Positions 1 through 5,062 of a stretch of 15,250 nt of DNA are shown piece after piece. Within the stretch, counting starts at the first letter, position 1. Every line of letters begins with the position of its first letter. The position numbers were made by a program, and so were the translations under genes. The notes below the pieces were generated by a model, which ran no database searches, was not told the DNA's origin, and saw nothing but the letters and a program-made list of their open reading frames with translations. Source of the DNA: Bacillota bacterium (GTDB taxonomy: Bacteria; Bacillota; Bacilli; Lactobacillales; Streptococcaceae); the NCBI GenBank assembly GCA_021781855.1, contig JAJXWC010000039.1, positions 1 to 15,250 on the forward strand, written 5' to 3'.

Positions 1-500
1 AAATCAATACTATTTGCCTCAGAGCTATTAAATCCTTTTAGATTTCCAAAAATAGCATAACCCAATAAATGACCGCGATTATAGAGATAAATGCCATAAT
101 GACTACCTTTAAGCGTGCTAAGCTGAATCCAACCAGCAGGATTTATTGTCTTGCTTGAGCGAGCAAGACTATCATAAGTAGAATAATTTGCCACGCCATA
201 AGAAGCACCAAGTTGACCGTATTTGTTCCGACTAGGATTATAGGCAAAAGCTGTTGTTCTTGACGTTGCAATCACAGGCTTGTTATTATTAACGACAAAA
301 TAGCCCGCGCTATTATATTTAACATTTCCGCCAAGCGCACTTTTGACGGTTGAAGTCATAACTGAATCTGCCAAACTTGAATTAGGTATCCAGTCAGAGA
401 CATGACCGTAATTTGTAGAAGCCGAGGCTTTTACTGTTCCTAATACTGCAAAGCCCGATACAGCAATGGCAGTCATTCCAATTAAAGCAAATTTTTTCAT
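1..500 (-). CDS. Secreted DNA/RNA non-specific endonuclease (partial)
   Basis: The start codon is at 498-500 and the 3' end lies beyond the left edge, so 166 residues are visible. A Sec signal peptide is clear: MKK, a hydrophobic core at about residues 4-22, and an ASA cleavage site at 25-27, so the product should be exported. Residues 141-148 read NRGHLLGY, followed by a GNLKGF stretch. This matches the active-site block of the EndA / streptococcal DNase family (usually DRGHLLGY), in which the His is the general base. Here the leading Asp is Asn. The ribosome-binding site (AGGTAGGAAG) sits about 9 bases before ATG. The gene lies on the same strand as the repressor and downstream of it, so it may be lysogenic-conversion cargo or a host gene flanking the prophage. 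The family call is from motif recognition only. Confidence 0.85.
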   Translation of the reverse strand, partial: MKKFALIGMTAIAVSGFAVLGTVKASASTNYGHVSDWIPNSSLADSVMTSTVKSALGGNVKYNSAGYFVVNNNKPVIATSRTTAFAYNPSRNKYGQLGASYGVANYSTYDSLARSSKTINPAGWIQLSTLKGSHYGIYLYNRGHLLGYAIFGNLKGFNSSEANSID

Positions 501-555
501 ATATATACTTCCTACCTTGCTTTTAGTGAGAATCAAGGATTGCTCGTTATTTTTA

Positions 556-753
556 TTATTTAAATAAATCCCAGAACGAAAAAGTTGTCTTGTGATAAAC
601 CTTGTTGTAGATTTTTCGTTTTGGATGCAACCAACCCATGCCCTTTTTCCCATATCCTGGAATAAGGGCTTTTTTTAATCGTCTTTTATATTTTGCTGTT
701 GTACGTGCTTTAAAACTCTTTTTCCAACTTGGCTTTCTCATTCCAATTTTCAT
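556..753 (-). CDS. Conserved small basic phage protein
   Basis: The product has 65 residues and is very rich in Lys and Arg. It contains an IPGYGKKGMGW core at about 31-41 and a C-terminal TTFSFWDLFK block. I recognise this layout from uncharacterised proteins next to repressor genes in streptococcal and lactococcal prophages; no function is known to me. It has a good ribosome-binding site (AAGGAGAT, 5 bases before ATG). It follows the repressor on the same strand and is probably co-transcribed with it, since no clear promoter was seen in front of it. The high charge could fit nucleic-acid or membrane-surface binding, but that is inference. Confidence 0.75.
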   Translation of the reverse strand: MKIGMRKPSWKKSFKARTTAKYKRRLKKALIPGYGKKGMGWLHPKRKIYNKVYHKTTFSFWDLFK

Positions 754-777
754 GGTTATCTCCTTGATTTTAATAAT

Positions 778-960
778 TCAACACTCGCCCCAAAATGCAT
801 AATCAATTTCTTGTTCTGCTATCCAAATGTTTTCAGAGGTGCTAGGTAATCCCAGAACAGCACAAAGTTTATAAGGCGTTGCCCATGTAGGATTTTCTTG
901 TTTAAAAAAATTGTTTAACTTCAAGAAGTCTTCCGATGATTTTAGCTGGATTATATTCAT
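778..960 (-). CDS. Doubtful 60-aa ORF overlapping repressor 3' end
   Basis: This reading frame of 60 residues begins inside the last 59 bases of the repressor gene in another frame and continues to 778. It has no recognisable ribosome-binding site before its ATG. The C-terminal half (about residues 20-60, with several Trp) lies in sequence not otherwise coding. It may be a real short gene translated by coupling to the repressor, a decayed gene, or chance. No family was recognised. Confidence 0.3.
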   Translation of the reverse strand: MNIIQLKSSEDFLKLNNFFKQENPTWATPYKLCAVLGLPSTSENIWIAEQEIDYAFWGEC

Positions 961-1708
961 TAACTACAATTGTTTCACATTCTTCATTTTCTGGAACAAG
1001 TATCAGCCTTAATAAATAACCGTTCTCATCAAACTCATGGAAAACGTGTTTAACAGTGACCCAACTTCCGTCTTCTGCCATAATTGCTGCGATTTTTCCA
1101 TCATTGATAACCTCAGAGTGTTCAAACAGCCCAAACGAACCATCGTGTATAAGCGATTCCATACTTTTTCCTTTAATATGTAACCAGAATACATCATCCC
1201 GCCCAGCATATTCAGCGCTGACAGGCATCATTCCATCAAAGTTTTCCTCAGCCATGATATTATATCCCGCCGCAATATTACCCAAGATAGGAGCAACTCC
1301 TTCAGTGTTAGGATCATAAGGCATATATCCAGGTATTTTAGCAATATCAACTGGGGGTCTATCCAAACTTAGTATTTTGCGCTCACGTTTTTTTGCTTCT
1401 TCAATCGCCTTTTCTTGCTCGGATTTTTGTCCTTTGGCAAAACTTAGCACATTTTTTTGGCGAGGAGGTTCAAGTTCTGAACTGATGCGCGTGATTTCAG
1501 ATAAGGTATTATTTTCTTTATGTTTTTCTACTAAATCTGACTTATCAACTTTAAAATATCTAGCCATTAGTTCAATTTTATCTATTCTTGGATAAGTTTT
1601 TGCATTTACCCAATCAAGAACAGTTGAATATTTAAAATTCATAATAGAAGCAAAATCTTTGGTATTCAAGCCGAGTTTATCTAAATGGCGTTTAATATTT
1701 TCTGCCAT
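902..1708 (-). CDS. cI: CI-like repressor, XRE HTH plus S24 self-cleaving domain
   Basis: Starting at ATG 1706-1708 the protein has 268 residues. Residues 1-60 form an XRE-type helix-turn-helix. A charged linker follows (about 61-125), then a LexA/S24 peptidase domain. The likely cleavage bond is A147-G148. The nucleophile is Ser182 in GKSM and the general base is Lys220 in TVK. The spacing Ala-Ser 35 and Ser-Lys 38 is close to LexA (35 and 37), so the protein should self-cleave under RecA stimulation. The start is preferred because AGGA lies 12 bases upstream and the helix-turn-helix begins just after it. An in-frame ATG at 1739-1741 and TTG at 1745-1747 fall at or next to the predicted transcript start and would give nearly leaderless translation. 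The protein is expected to bind the 17-bp operators at 1751, 1832 and 4239, keeping the phage dormant. Confidence 0.93.
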   Translation of the reverse strand: MAENIKRHLDKLGLNTKDFASIMNFKYSTVLDWVNAKTYPRIDKIELMARYFKVDKSDLVEKHKENNTLSEITRISSELEPPRQKNVLSFAKGQKSEQEKAIEEAKKRERKILSLDRPPVDIAKIPGYMPYDPNTEGVAPILGNIAAGYNIMAEENFDGMMPVSAEYAGRDDVFWLHIKGKSMESLIHDGSFGLFEHSEVINDGKIAAIMAEDGSWVTVKHVFHEFDENGYLLRLILVPENEECETIVVNEYNPAKIIGRLLEVKQFF

Positions 1709-1747
1709 TATTTTTTTGTTTCCTAAATCTTTTGTTATCATAATCAA

Positions 1748-1776
1748 ATTATACGGTTAAACCGTGTAATTGTCAA
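1748..1776 (-). promoter_or_regulatory. Leftward repressor promoter
   Basis: On the minus strand TTGACA (1771-1776) is separated by exactly 17 bases from TATAAT (1748-1753), a consensus sigma-A promoter. Transcription should begin near 1740-1742, giving a leader of about 33 bases before the ATG at 1708. Operator 1751-1767 covers most of the spacer and half of the -10 box, so the repressor probably shuts down its own gene. Confidence 0.9.
1751..1767. promoter_or_regulatory. Repressor operator 1
   Basis: The site reads ATACGGTTAAACCGTGT, a 17-bp inverted repeat with one mismatched arm position relative to the perfect sites at 1832 and 4239. It lies over the spacer and -10 of the leftward promoter. 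Confidence 0.88.
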
Positions 1777-1825
1777 GAGAATACTTTAAAATAAATAAAA
1801 AAACGCAAAATTAAAAAGTTTTTTG

Positions 1826-1854
1826 TTGACAACACGGTTAAACCGTGTTATAAT
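1826..1854 (+). promoter_or_regulatory. Rightward early promoter
   Basis: TTGACA (1826-1831), a 17-base spacer and TATAAT (1849-1854) form a perfect consensus promoter. The spacer is occupied base for base by operator 1832-1848. It drives the early operon beginning at 1885. Confidence 0.93.
1832..1848. promoter_or_regulatory. Repressor operator 2
   Basis: ACACGGTTAAACCGTGT is a perfect 17-bp palindrome (8-bp arms around one base). It fills the exact gap between the -35 and -10 boxes of the early promoter, so bound repressor would exclude RNA polymerase. Its centre is 81 bp from that of operator 1. Confidence 0.92.
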
Positions 1855-1884
1855 ATATTTATCAAATCAAGAAAGGAGTTCGCA

Positions 1885-2001
1885 ATGCGAAAACGGAAGT
1901 ACAGGCGAAGGCAAAAAGAAAAAGCCTTGAGAGCGAAGAAGATGAACATGGTATTAGTCGTACTGAACATCATCTTGGCAATCAAAGCTTTACTGAGATA
2001 G
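1885..2001 (+). CDS. 38-aa basic membrane peptide, first early gene
   Basis: The ATG at 1885 follows GAAAGGAG (1871-1878) with good spacing. The 38 residues consist of a very basic N-terminal half (Arg/Lys at most positions up to about residue 19) and one hydrophobic segment (about 20-36, MNMVLVVLNIILAIKALL). A single membrane helix with a cationic cytoplasmic arm is likely. It is the first gene after the early promoter, where a Cro-type regulator is usually found. No family was recognised. Strict operator control plus a membrane peptide would suit a host-acting or toxic early product, but that is inference. Confidence 0.6.
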   Translation: MRKRKYRRRQKEKALRAKKMNMVLVVLNIILAIKALLR

Positions 2002-2030
2002 GGGCGCAAGCCCCTACCGCTTAAGGCGGT
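1999..2030 (+). other. Two adjacent RNA hairpins
   Basis: TAGGGGC (1999-2005), a GCAA tetraloop and GCCCCTA (2010-2016) form a 7-bp stem with a stable GNRA loop. ACCGC (2016-2020) and GCGGT (2026-2030) form a second stem around TTAAG. No T-run follows, so a terminator is unlikely. They lie between the two membrane-peptide genes and may stabilise or separate the messages. Confidence 0.55.
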
Positions 2031-2072
2031 TAGTCTGTACTTTCATTCTACCATAGGCGAAAGGAAAATACA

Positions 2073-2159
2073 ATGAAAAAATTTAACTGGGACAGGGCGA
2101 TTACGGTATTGCTTATAGTTTTGGCACTGATACTGTCTTACATGGCGTTCATAAGATAA
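2073..2159 (+). CDS. 28-aa single-pass membrane peptide
   Basis: The ATG at 2073 follows AAAGGA with 7 bases of spacing. The peptide has a short polar start (MKKFNWDR), a hydrophobic stretch at about residues 9-27 that could span the membrane once, and a C-terminal Arg. It is the second gene of the early operon. No known family was recognised. It resembles in form the small phage-encoded or toxin-like membrane peptides, but form alone is weak evidence. Confidence 0.55.
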   Translation: MKKFNWDRAITVLLIVLALILSYMAFIR

Positions 2160-2180
2160 GAAATCAAGAAAGGCATAAAA

Positions 2181-2378
2181 ATGAAAGAGCTACAAATTCC
2201 TAAATGGGCAGTGATAGAACTAAAATCAGCTAGTATAGGTTCGCACGGGAATTGTCCACGGTATCTTAGGCGCTTCGGTGATTATTCAGAAGAGTTTCAG
2301 CACTTCTGGTTAAATAACTATGATATTTGCAATGCTTGGTTAAACCCACTGACAAGAGAGTTTGTTGAGGTTATTTAA
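2181..2378 (+). CDS. Conserved early phage protein of unknown function
   Basis: The product has 65 residues and follows an AAGAAAGG ribosome-binding site. It is rich in aromatic residues (several Trp, Tyr and Phe), with a GNCPRYLRRFGDYSEEFQ core. It is predicted soluble, with no signal peptide or membrane segment. It looks like small early proteins of lactococcal phages, but I cannot name a function. It is co-oriented with the early operon and ends inside the run that forms the T-tract of a minus-strand terminator. Confidence 0.65.
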   Translation: MKELQIPKWAVIELKSASIGSHGNCPRYLRRFGDYSEEFQHFWLNNYDICNAWLNPLTREFVEVI

Positions 2379-2399
2379 AATAAAAAGCCCCAGAGGGGC
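2377..2399 (-). terminator. Minus-strand intrinsic terminator
   Basis: Read on the minus strand, GCCCC (complement of 2395-2399), loop TCT and GGGGC form a compact stem followed by TTTTTATTTT. This is a classic rho-independent signal. It would stop transcripts coming leftward from the gene at 2555-2734 before they enter the repressor control region. Confidence 0.75.
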
Positions 2400-2415
2400 G
2401 GAAAGAGGTGCGAAA

Positions 2416-2592
2416 ATGGGACTGATTATCACATCGGCCTTAGTATCAATAGTAATTTGCTATGCATTTTCATTTTATTATTCGTATTTATACAAAGAAA
2501 TTGTGAAGCAGAATGATAAGGCGTTACTGAATTATCTAATTGAGAAAAAAATAGTTAATTCAGAATTTCAGGACGATATGCAGTCAAAATAG
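2416..2592 (+). CDS. 58-aa single-pass membrane protein
   Basis: The chosen ATG (2416) follows GAAAGAGG with 7 bases of spacing. An upstream in-frame TTG/ATG extension lacks a ribosome-binding site and would run through the terminator hairpin. Residues 3-23 (LIITSALVSIVICYAFSFYY) form one membrane helix. The C-terminal half is charged and probably cytoplasmic or extracellular. No family was recognised. Its 3' end overlaps the convergent minus-strand gene 2555-2734 by 38 bases. Confidence 0.6.
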   Translation: MGLIITSALVSIVICYAFSFYYSYLYKEIVKQNDKALLNYLIEKKIVNSEFQDDMQSK

Positions 2593-2734
2593 TTTTTAAT
2601 GATTTTCCCAATTCTGTTAAACTATAAACTTTTCTATCAACTGAAAATGTTACTTTTAGCTTAGATGTTTTGTTTTCCTCTCCAGAGATTATGGCTGGAA
2701 CGCAAGCGATAAAAAATTGATAAAGTAAATTCAT
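2555..2734 (-). CDS. 59-aa protein with HxlR-like C-terminal piece
   Basis: The ATG (2732-2734) is preceded by GGAG with 7-base spacing and by an extended -10 promoter. Residues about 27-50 read as a strand, turn and helix with VYSLTELGKSL, which resembles the wing and following helix of HxlR-type winged-helix regulators. The preceding 20 residues are hydrophobic with a Cys and do not form the expected recognition helix. It could be a truncated or mimic form of an HxlR domain, or a chance likeness. It stands alone on this strand with its own promoter and terminator and overlaps the convergent gene ending at 2592. Confidence 0.6.
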   Translation of the reverse strand: MNLLYQFFIACVPAIISGEENKTSKLKVTFSVDRKVYSLTELGKSLKTILTAYRPEILN

Positions 2735-2755
2735 AAAATTCTCCGTTTTCTTTTA

Positions 2756-2764
2756 ATTATAGCA
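2756..2764 (-). promoter_or_regulatory. Extended -10 promoter for 2555-2734 gene
   Basis: The minus strand reads TGCTATAAT, an extended -10 element, 21 bases before the start codon. No good -35 box is visible at the 17-base distance, as is usual for TGn-type promoters. Confidence 0.6.
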
Positions 2765-2815
2765 TTTCTTGGCGGGGAAATTAACTAGAGAAATGAATCA
2801 GAAAGGACATACAAG

Positions 2816-2953
2816 ATGTTATTAGCAGAAGCAATTACAAAATTTGCGATTGAAGTATTACAAATGCCAGAAACAAAAAACAGCCCAGAAATGGTTGCAG
2901 CCATTACCGAACTGTTGAAAATCAGTAGAACTAACTCTTATGTTCAACTTTAA
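2816..2953 (+). CDS. 45-aa small early protein
   Basis: The ATG at 2816 follows GAAAGGA with 8 bases of spacing. The 45 residues (start MLLAEAITKFAIEVLQ) are predicted as two amphipathic helices around an MPETKNSPEM turn. No membrane segment was seen. I recognise the general type from lactococcal phage early regions but cannot assign a role. The 3' end overlaps the minus-strand gene 2931-3158 by 23 bases, and a likely minus-strand terminator lies inside it. Confidence 0.55.
   Translation: MLLAEAITKFAIEVLQMPETKNSPEMVAAITELLKISRTNSYVQL
2875..2914 (-). terminator. Possible minus-strand terminator
   Basis: On the minus strand an outer stem (CAGTTC with GGGCTG, two G-U pairs; plus positions 2909-2914 and 2881-2886) encloses an inner AATGG/CCATT stem. 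TTTTTT follows immediately. It lies just downstream of the stop codon of the minus-strand gene 2931-3158 and inside the opposing gene 2816-2953. The stem is weaker than its two counterparts. Confidence 0.4.
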
Positions 2954-3158
2954 CTAGTTTCAGGTGAGAGATTTCAGACCCTTTGATTGAGAATTGGCTA
3001 GTTCCCATAAAATTGTAAGTAATGCCATTATGAATGCTCAATTTTGAGAAATCATCTTTTATTTTTTTATGAGATCCATCAACAACATAATTCAATTCTT
3101 TAAAATCTTCAATCAGAATTTGCTCACCCGATTTTAGAAATATTTCTAAATTCATCAT
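2931..3158 (-). CDS. 75-aa orphan protein with own promoter
   Basis: The chosen ATG (3156-3158) follows a near-perfect AAAGGAGG with 6-base spacing. A second ATG is the next codon. The product is predicted to be mostly beta strand (LEIFLKSGEQILIEDF at the start, then SQFSIKGSEISHLKLVKVEH near the end), soluble and small. The family is not recognised. It is the second of three isolated minus-strand genes within the early operon, and its 3' end overlaps the convergent gene 2816-2953. Confidence 0.65.
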   Translation of the reverse strand: MMNLEIFLKSGEQILIEDFKELNYVVDGSHKKIKDDFSKLSIHNGITYNFMGTSQFSIKGSEISHLKLVKVEHKS

Positions 3159-3181
3159 TTTAGACCTCCTTTCCGAGGTCA

Positions 3182-3190
3182 ATTATAGCA
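3182..3190 (-). promoter_or_regulatory. Extended -10 promoter for 2931-3158 gene
   Basis: The minus strand reads TGCTATAAT, identical in all nine bases to the element at 2756, 23 bases before the start codon. No convincing -35 box was found. Confidence 0.65.
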
Positions 3191-3226
3191 CGAAAACATT
3201 TACATTAAAATACAGAAGGACAACAA

Positions 3227-3394
3227 ATGAAAACTAAAGCATTAATTATTAACGAAGAAGTTCAGGGTGTTAAACATGTAGATTTGACCACTGAACAATT
3301 AATTAAATTAGCAGTTAAAAATATTGACGATGATGTGATTTCAATTGAAATAAAAAAACGCCACAAAAGTGACGAATTCAATGAAAAAAACTAA
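3227..3394 (+). CDS. 55-aa small early protein
   Basis: The ATG at 3227 follows AGAAGGA with 6-7 bases of spacing. The product is acidic to neutral, with a beta strand (KALIINEEVQGVKHVDL), a helix (TTEQLIKLAVKNI) and a basic tail (KKRHKSDEFNEK). Family unknown. The gene ends two bases before the stop of the convergent minus-strand gene 3397-3678, and the minus-strand terminator for that gene lies within its last 45 bases. Confidence 0.6.
   Translation: MKTKALIINEEVQGVKHVDLTTEQLIKLAVKNIDDDVISIEIKKRHKSDEFNEKN
3352..3374 (-). terminator. Minus-strand intrinsic terminator
   Basis: On the minus strand CGTCAC, loop TTTT and GTGGCG form a 6-bp stem (one G-T pair). Seven T and then ATTT follow. It lies 23 bases past the stop codon of the Cas2-like gene and inside the opposing gene 3227-3394. 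Confidence 0.78.
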
Positions 3395-3396
3395 TT

Positions 3397-3678
3397 TTAG
3401 TCGTAGATGTTCTCATTAATGAAGTCCCAATTACTTTTAGTTAATAAACCTTGCTTGTTATCAACTATTTCTGTGACAAACAGAGTATCACCTTTATCGA
3501 AATATGGACTTAAAATATCAACTATTTCTGTTGGGGTATATTTTGAACGTATTAAGAATGTAGAATCCCAATACTTGCAATACGCTAAAGAAATAACTTC
3601 TTTAATTGTTTTAATGACATCATCATATTTTTGACCTGGGCTATTCAAGTCATAGGTTAACATATAAGGTTTACTCAA
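3397..3678 (-). CDS. Cas2/VapD-like small protein ('SinR family' type)
   Basis: I choose a TTG start (3676-3678) because AAAGAAGG lies 8 bases upstream and the protein then begins MSKPYMLTYDLNSPGQ, the usual N-terminus of this group. An ATG at 3735 would add 19 residues but has no ribosome-binding site. The 93 residues show a beta strand ending in YD, a helix (about 15-30), a second strand (YWDSTFLIRS), TPTEIVDILSPYF, and a strand FVTEIVDN. This is the ferredoxin-like pattern of Cas2/VapD relatives often annotated 'SinR family protein'. The conserved Asp after the first strand matches the Cas2 metal-site position. Biochemical activity is unknown; an RNase or toxin role is inference. No cas1 or repeat array is nearby. 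It has the strongest promoter of the three isolated minus-strand genes. Confidence 0.75.
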   Translation of the reverse strand: MSKPYMLTYDLNSPGQKYDDVIKTIKEVISLAYCKYWDSTFLIRSKYTPTEIVDILSPYFDKGDTLFVTEIVDNKQGLLTKSNWDFINENIYD

Positions 3679-3743
3679 TGCATATACCTTCTTTCGGTTT
3701 ATATTTTGAATAAGTCCGCAGCCGCGGTATTTCATTCATAAAT

Positions 3744-3772
3744 ATTATAGCAAAGCATGGGGAAATAGTCAA
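3744..3772 (-). promoter_or_regulatory. Promoter of the Cas2-like gene
   Basis: On the minus strand TTGACT (3767-3772), a 17-base spacer and TATAAT (3744-3749) form a near-consensus promoter. TGC (3750-3752) before the -10 adds an extended element. It would give a leader of about 60 bases before the TTG start. Confidence 0.85.
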
Positions 3773-3778
3773 CGCTTT

Positions 3779-3793
3779 CAATACTAGATATTG
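3779..3793. promoter_or_regulatory. Inverted repeat before HTH gene
   Basis: CAATA-CTAGA-TATTG is a 15-bp inverted repeat, 37 bases before the 3830 gene and just upstream of a weak TATATT -10-like box. It is unlike the CI operator, so it could be the binding site of one of the two downstream helix-turn-helix proteins. Confidence 0.35.
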
Positions 3794-3829
3794 TGTTAAT
3801 TATATTAAAAAAGAAAGGAATACAACTAG

Positions 3830-4018
3830 ATGTTGTGGTCAGTAATAAAAAAGAAGCTCAACGAAAAAAATATGAGTGAATATGAACTCGCTAAACGCAC
3901 GGGGATAACACAGCAGTCACTCAGCCAGATGAAACGTAGAGATTCAAAAAATCCACGTTGGCTAACAATGGTAAAAATAGCTGATGCATTAGACATAAGC
4001 TTAGATGAATTCAGATAG
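3830..4018 (+). CDS. XRE-family HTH protein (Cro-like candidate)
   Basis: The protein has 62 residues and is almost entirely a five-helix XRE DNA-binding domain. The turn region is ELAKRTGITQQSLSQMKR (about 19-36), followed by WLTMVKIADALDISLDEF. There is no dimerisation or peptidase domain, as in Cro-type regulators. GAAAGGA lies about 12 bases before the ATG. It is co-directional with the next helix-turn-helix gene and 12 bases from it. It sits about 2 kb from the divergent promoters, unlike a standard cro, which is adjacent to cI. Confidence 0.8.
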   Translation: MLWSVIKKKLNEKNMSEYELAKRTGITQQSLSQMKRRDSKNPRWLTMVKIADALDISLDEFR

Positions 4019-4030
4019 AAAGGAGCAGAA

Positions 4031-4249
4031 ATGCCAGAAACAGAATTCAAACCGACTCTAAAAATGCTACGGTTGAGCAAAAATATGACTCAAAAGGATT
4101 TGGCAAAATTGCTAAAAATTTCAGAATCAACGTTATCAAAATGGGAAAATGAAAAGGATTTTCCCAATGTGGAACAGATATGGAAAATTGAAGATATATT
4201 TGGAGTGCCTTTTGCAGGCATTAATTTTTTACCTTATAACACGGTTTAA
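4031..4249 (+). CDS. Second XRE-family HTH protein
   Basis: The product has 72 residues with a helix-turn-helix at about 19-40 (MTQKDLAKLLKISESTLSKW), typical of the XRE/Cro-CI group. The tail GVPFAGINFLPYN carries no catalytic domain. AAAGGAG lies 5 bases before the ATG. The stop codon is embedded in the third CI operator (4239-4255). It likely regulates phage promoters together with the preceding protein; the targets are unknown. Confidence 0.8.
   Translation: MPETEFKPTLKMLRLSKNMTQKDLAKLLKISESTLSKWENEKDFPNVEQIWKIEDIFGVPFAGINFLPYNTV
4212..4240 (+). promoter_or_regulatory. Possible antirepressor promoter
   Basis: TTGCAG (4212-4217), 17 bases and TATAAC (4235-4240) give a moderate promoter. 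Its predicted start site (about 4247) falls inside operator 4239-4255. This would place the antirepressor under direct CI control. Confidence 0.45.
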
Positions 4250-4255
4250 CCGTGT
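4239..4255. promoter_or_regulatory. Repressor operator 3
   Basis: ACACGGTTTAACCGTGT is a perfect palindrome with the same arms as the site at 1832. It lies about 2.4 kb from the other two and 23 bases before the antirepressor start codon. Confidence 0.9.
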
Positions 4256-4278
4256 CGAATGATTAGAAAGGAATTTGA

Positions 4279-5052
4279 ATGAACGAATTACAACAAATCG
4301 AAGGATTCAACACTAAAATTTATGGAACCGCTGAAAATCCACTATTTCTTGCAAAAGACATTGCAGAAGTCCTTGAGCATTCCAGAGCTTCTGAAATGCT
4401 CAAGAGCGTTGATGAAGATGAAAAGCTGATGCAAACAATCCTTGCATCAGGTCAAAATCGTGAAATGTGGTTTCTAACAGAAGATGGTCTCTATGAGGTA
4501 TTAATGACATCTCGCAAGCCACAAGCCAAACTTTTTAAGAAAAAAGTAAAAGAAATCTTGAAAACAATCCGCCATCACGGCGCATACATAACAAATCAAA
4601 AAGCAGAGGACATTCTTTTCGGAAATGGATTAGGTGACTTGCTCTTACAGGCGGGAAATCAAATCAAGAAACTTGAATCCGAAAAAGCAGAAATGCAGCT
4701 TGATTTAGCTGAAGCACGAGAGCGCACGCGCTATCTTGATTTAATCTTTGAAAGCAAAGATGATGTACTCATTACTCAAATCGCACAAGATTATGGAATG
4801 GGAGCACCTAGTTTCAACAGGTTGCTTGCAAGCTTAAGAATCCAAAGAAAAGTAAATAATCAATGGATTCTTTATAGCAAATATCAAGCTAAAGGATTTA
4901 TCAAAAGTCGTACTCATTCCTTCGTTGACAGTAAAGGACAGATGCGCACGAACATTACAACAACTTGGACTCAAAAAGGTAGAGAGTTTTTATATCGCAA
5001 GTTGAAAAAAGCTGGTTATCTTCCAGAAATTGAGCGGGAAGATATGGCATAG
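4279..5052 (+). CDS. ant: Phage antirepressor (Bro-N + KilA-C/ANT)
   Basis: The protein has 257 residues. Residues about 8-105 form a Bro-N domain, with FLAKDIAEVLEHSRASEML and the typical W-FLTEDGLYEVLMTSRKPQAK block. A coiled-coil (about 128-155) links it to a C-terminal ANT/KilA-C domain with LITQIAQDYGMGAPSFNRLL and TTTWTQKGREFL. Proteins of this build bind or counter phage repressors and trigger induction. AGAAAGGA stands 6-7 bases before the ATG. The operator at 4239-4255 suggests it is silent in the lysogen and switched on when CI is lost, giving a positive feedback on induction. The exact target (CI or one of the other helix-turn-helix proteins) cannot be read from sequence. Confidence 0.92.
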   Translation: MNELQQIEGFNTKIYGTAENPLFLAKDIAEVLEHSRASEMLKSVDEDEKLMQTILASGQNREMWFLTEDGLYEVLMTSRKPQAKLFKKKVKEILKTIRHHGAYITNQKAEDILFGNGLGDLLLQAGNQIKKLESEKAEMQLDLAEARERTRYLDLIFESKDDVLITQIAQDYGMGAPSFNRLLASLRIQRKVNNQWILYSKYQAKGFIKSRTHSFVDSKGQMRTNITTTWTQKGREFLYRKLKKAGYLPEIEREDMA

Positions 5053-5062
5053 GAGGTACGCA

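Noticed and set aside
3679..3735. 19-residue N-terminal extension of the Cas2-like protein from the ATG at 3735
   Set aside because: No ribosome-binding site, and the family begins at about the TTG-started residue; the TTG has AAAGAAGG upstream.
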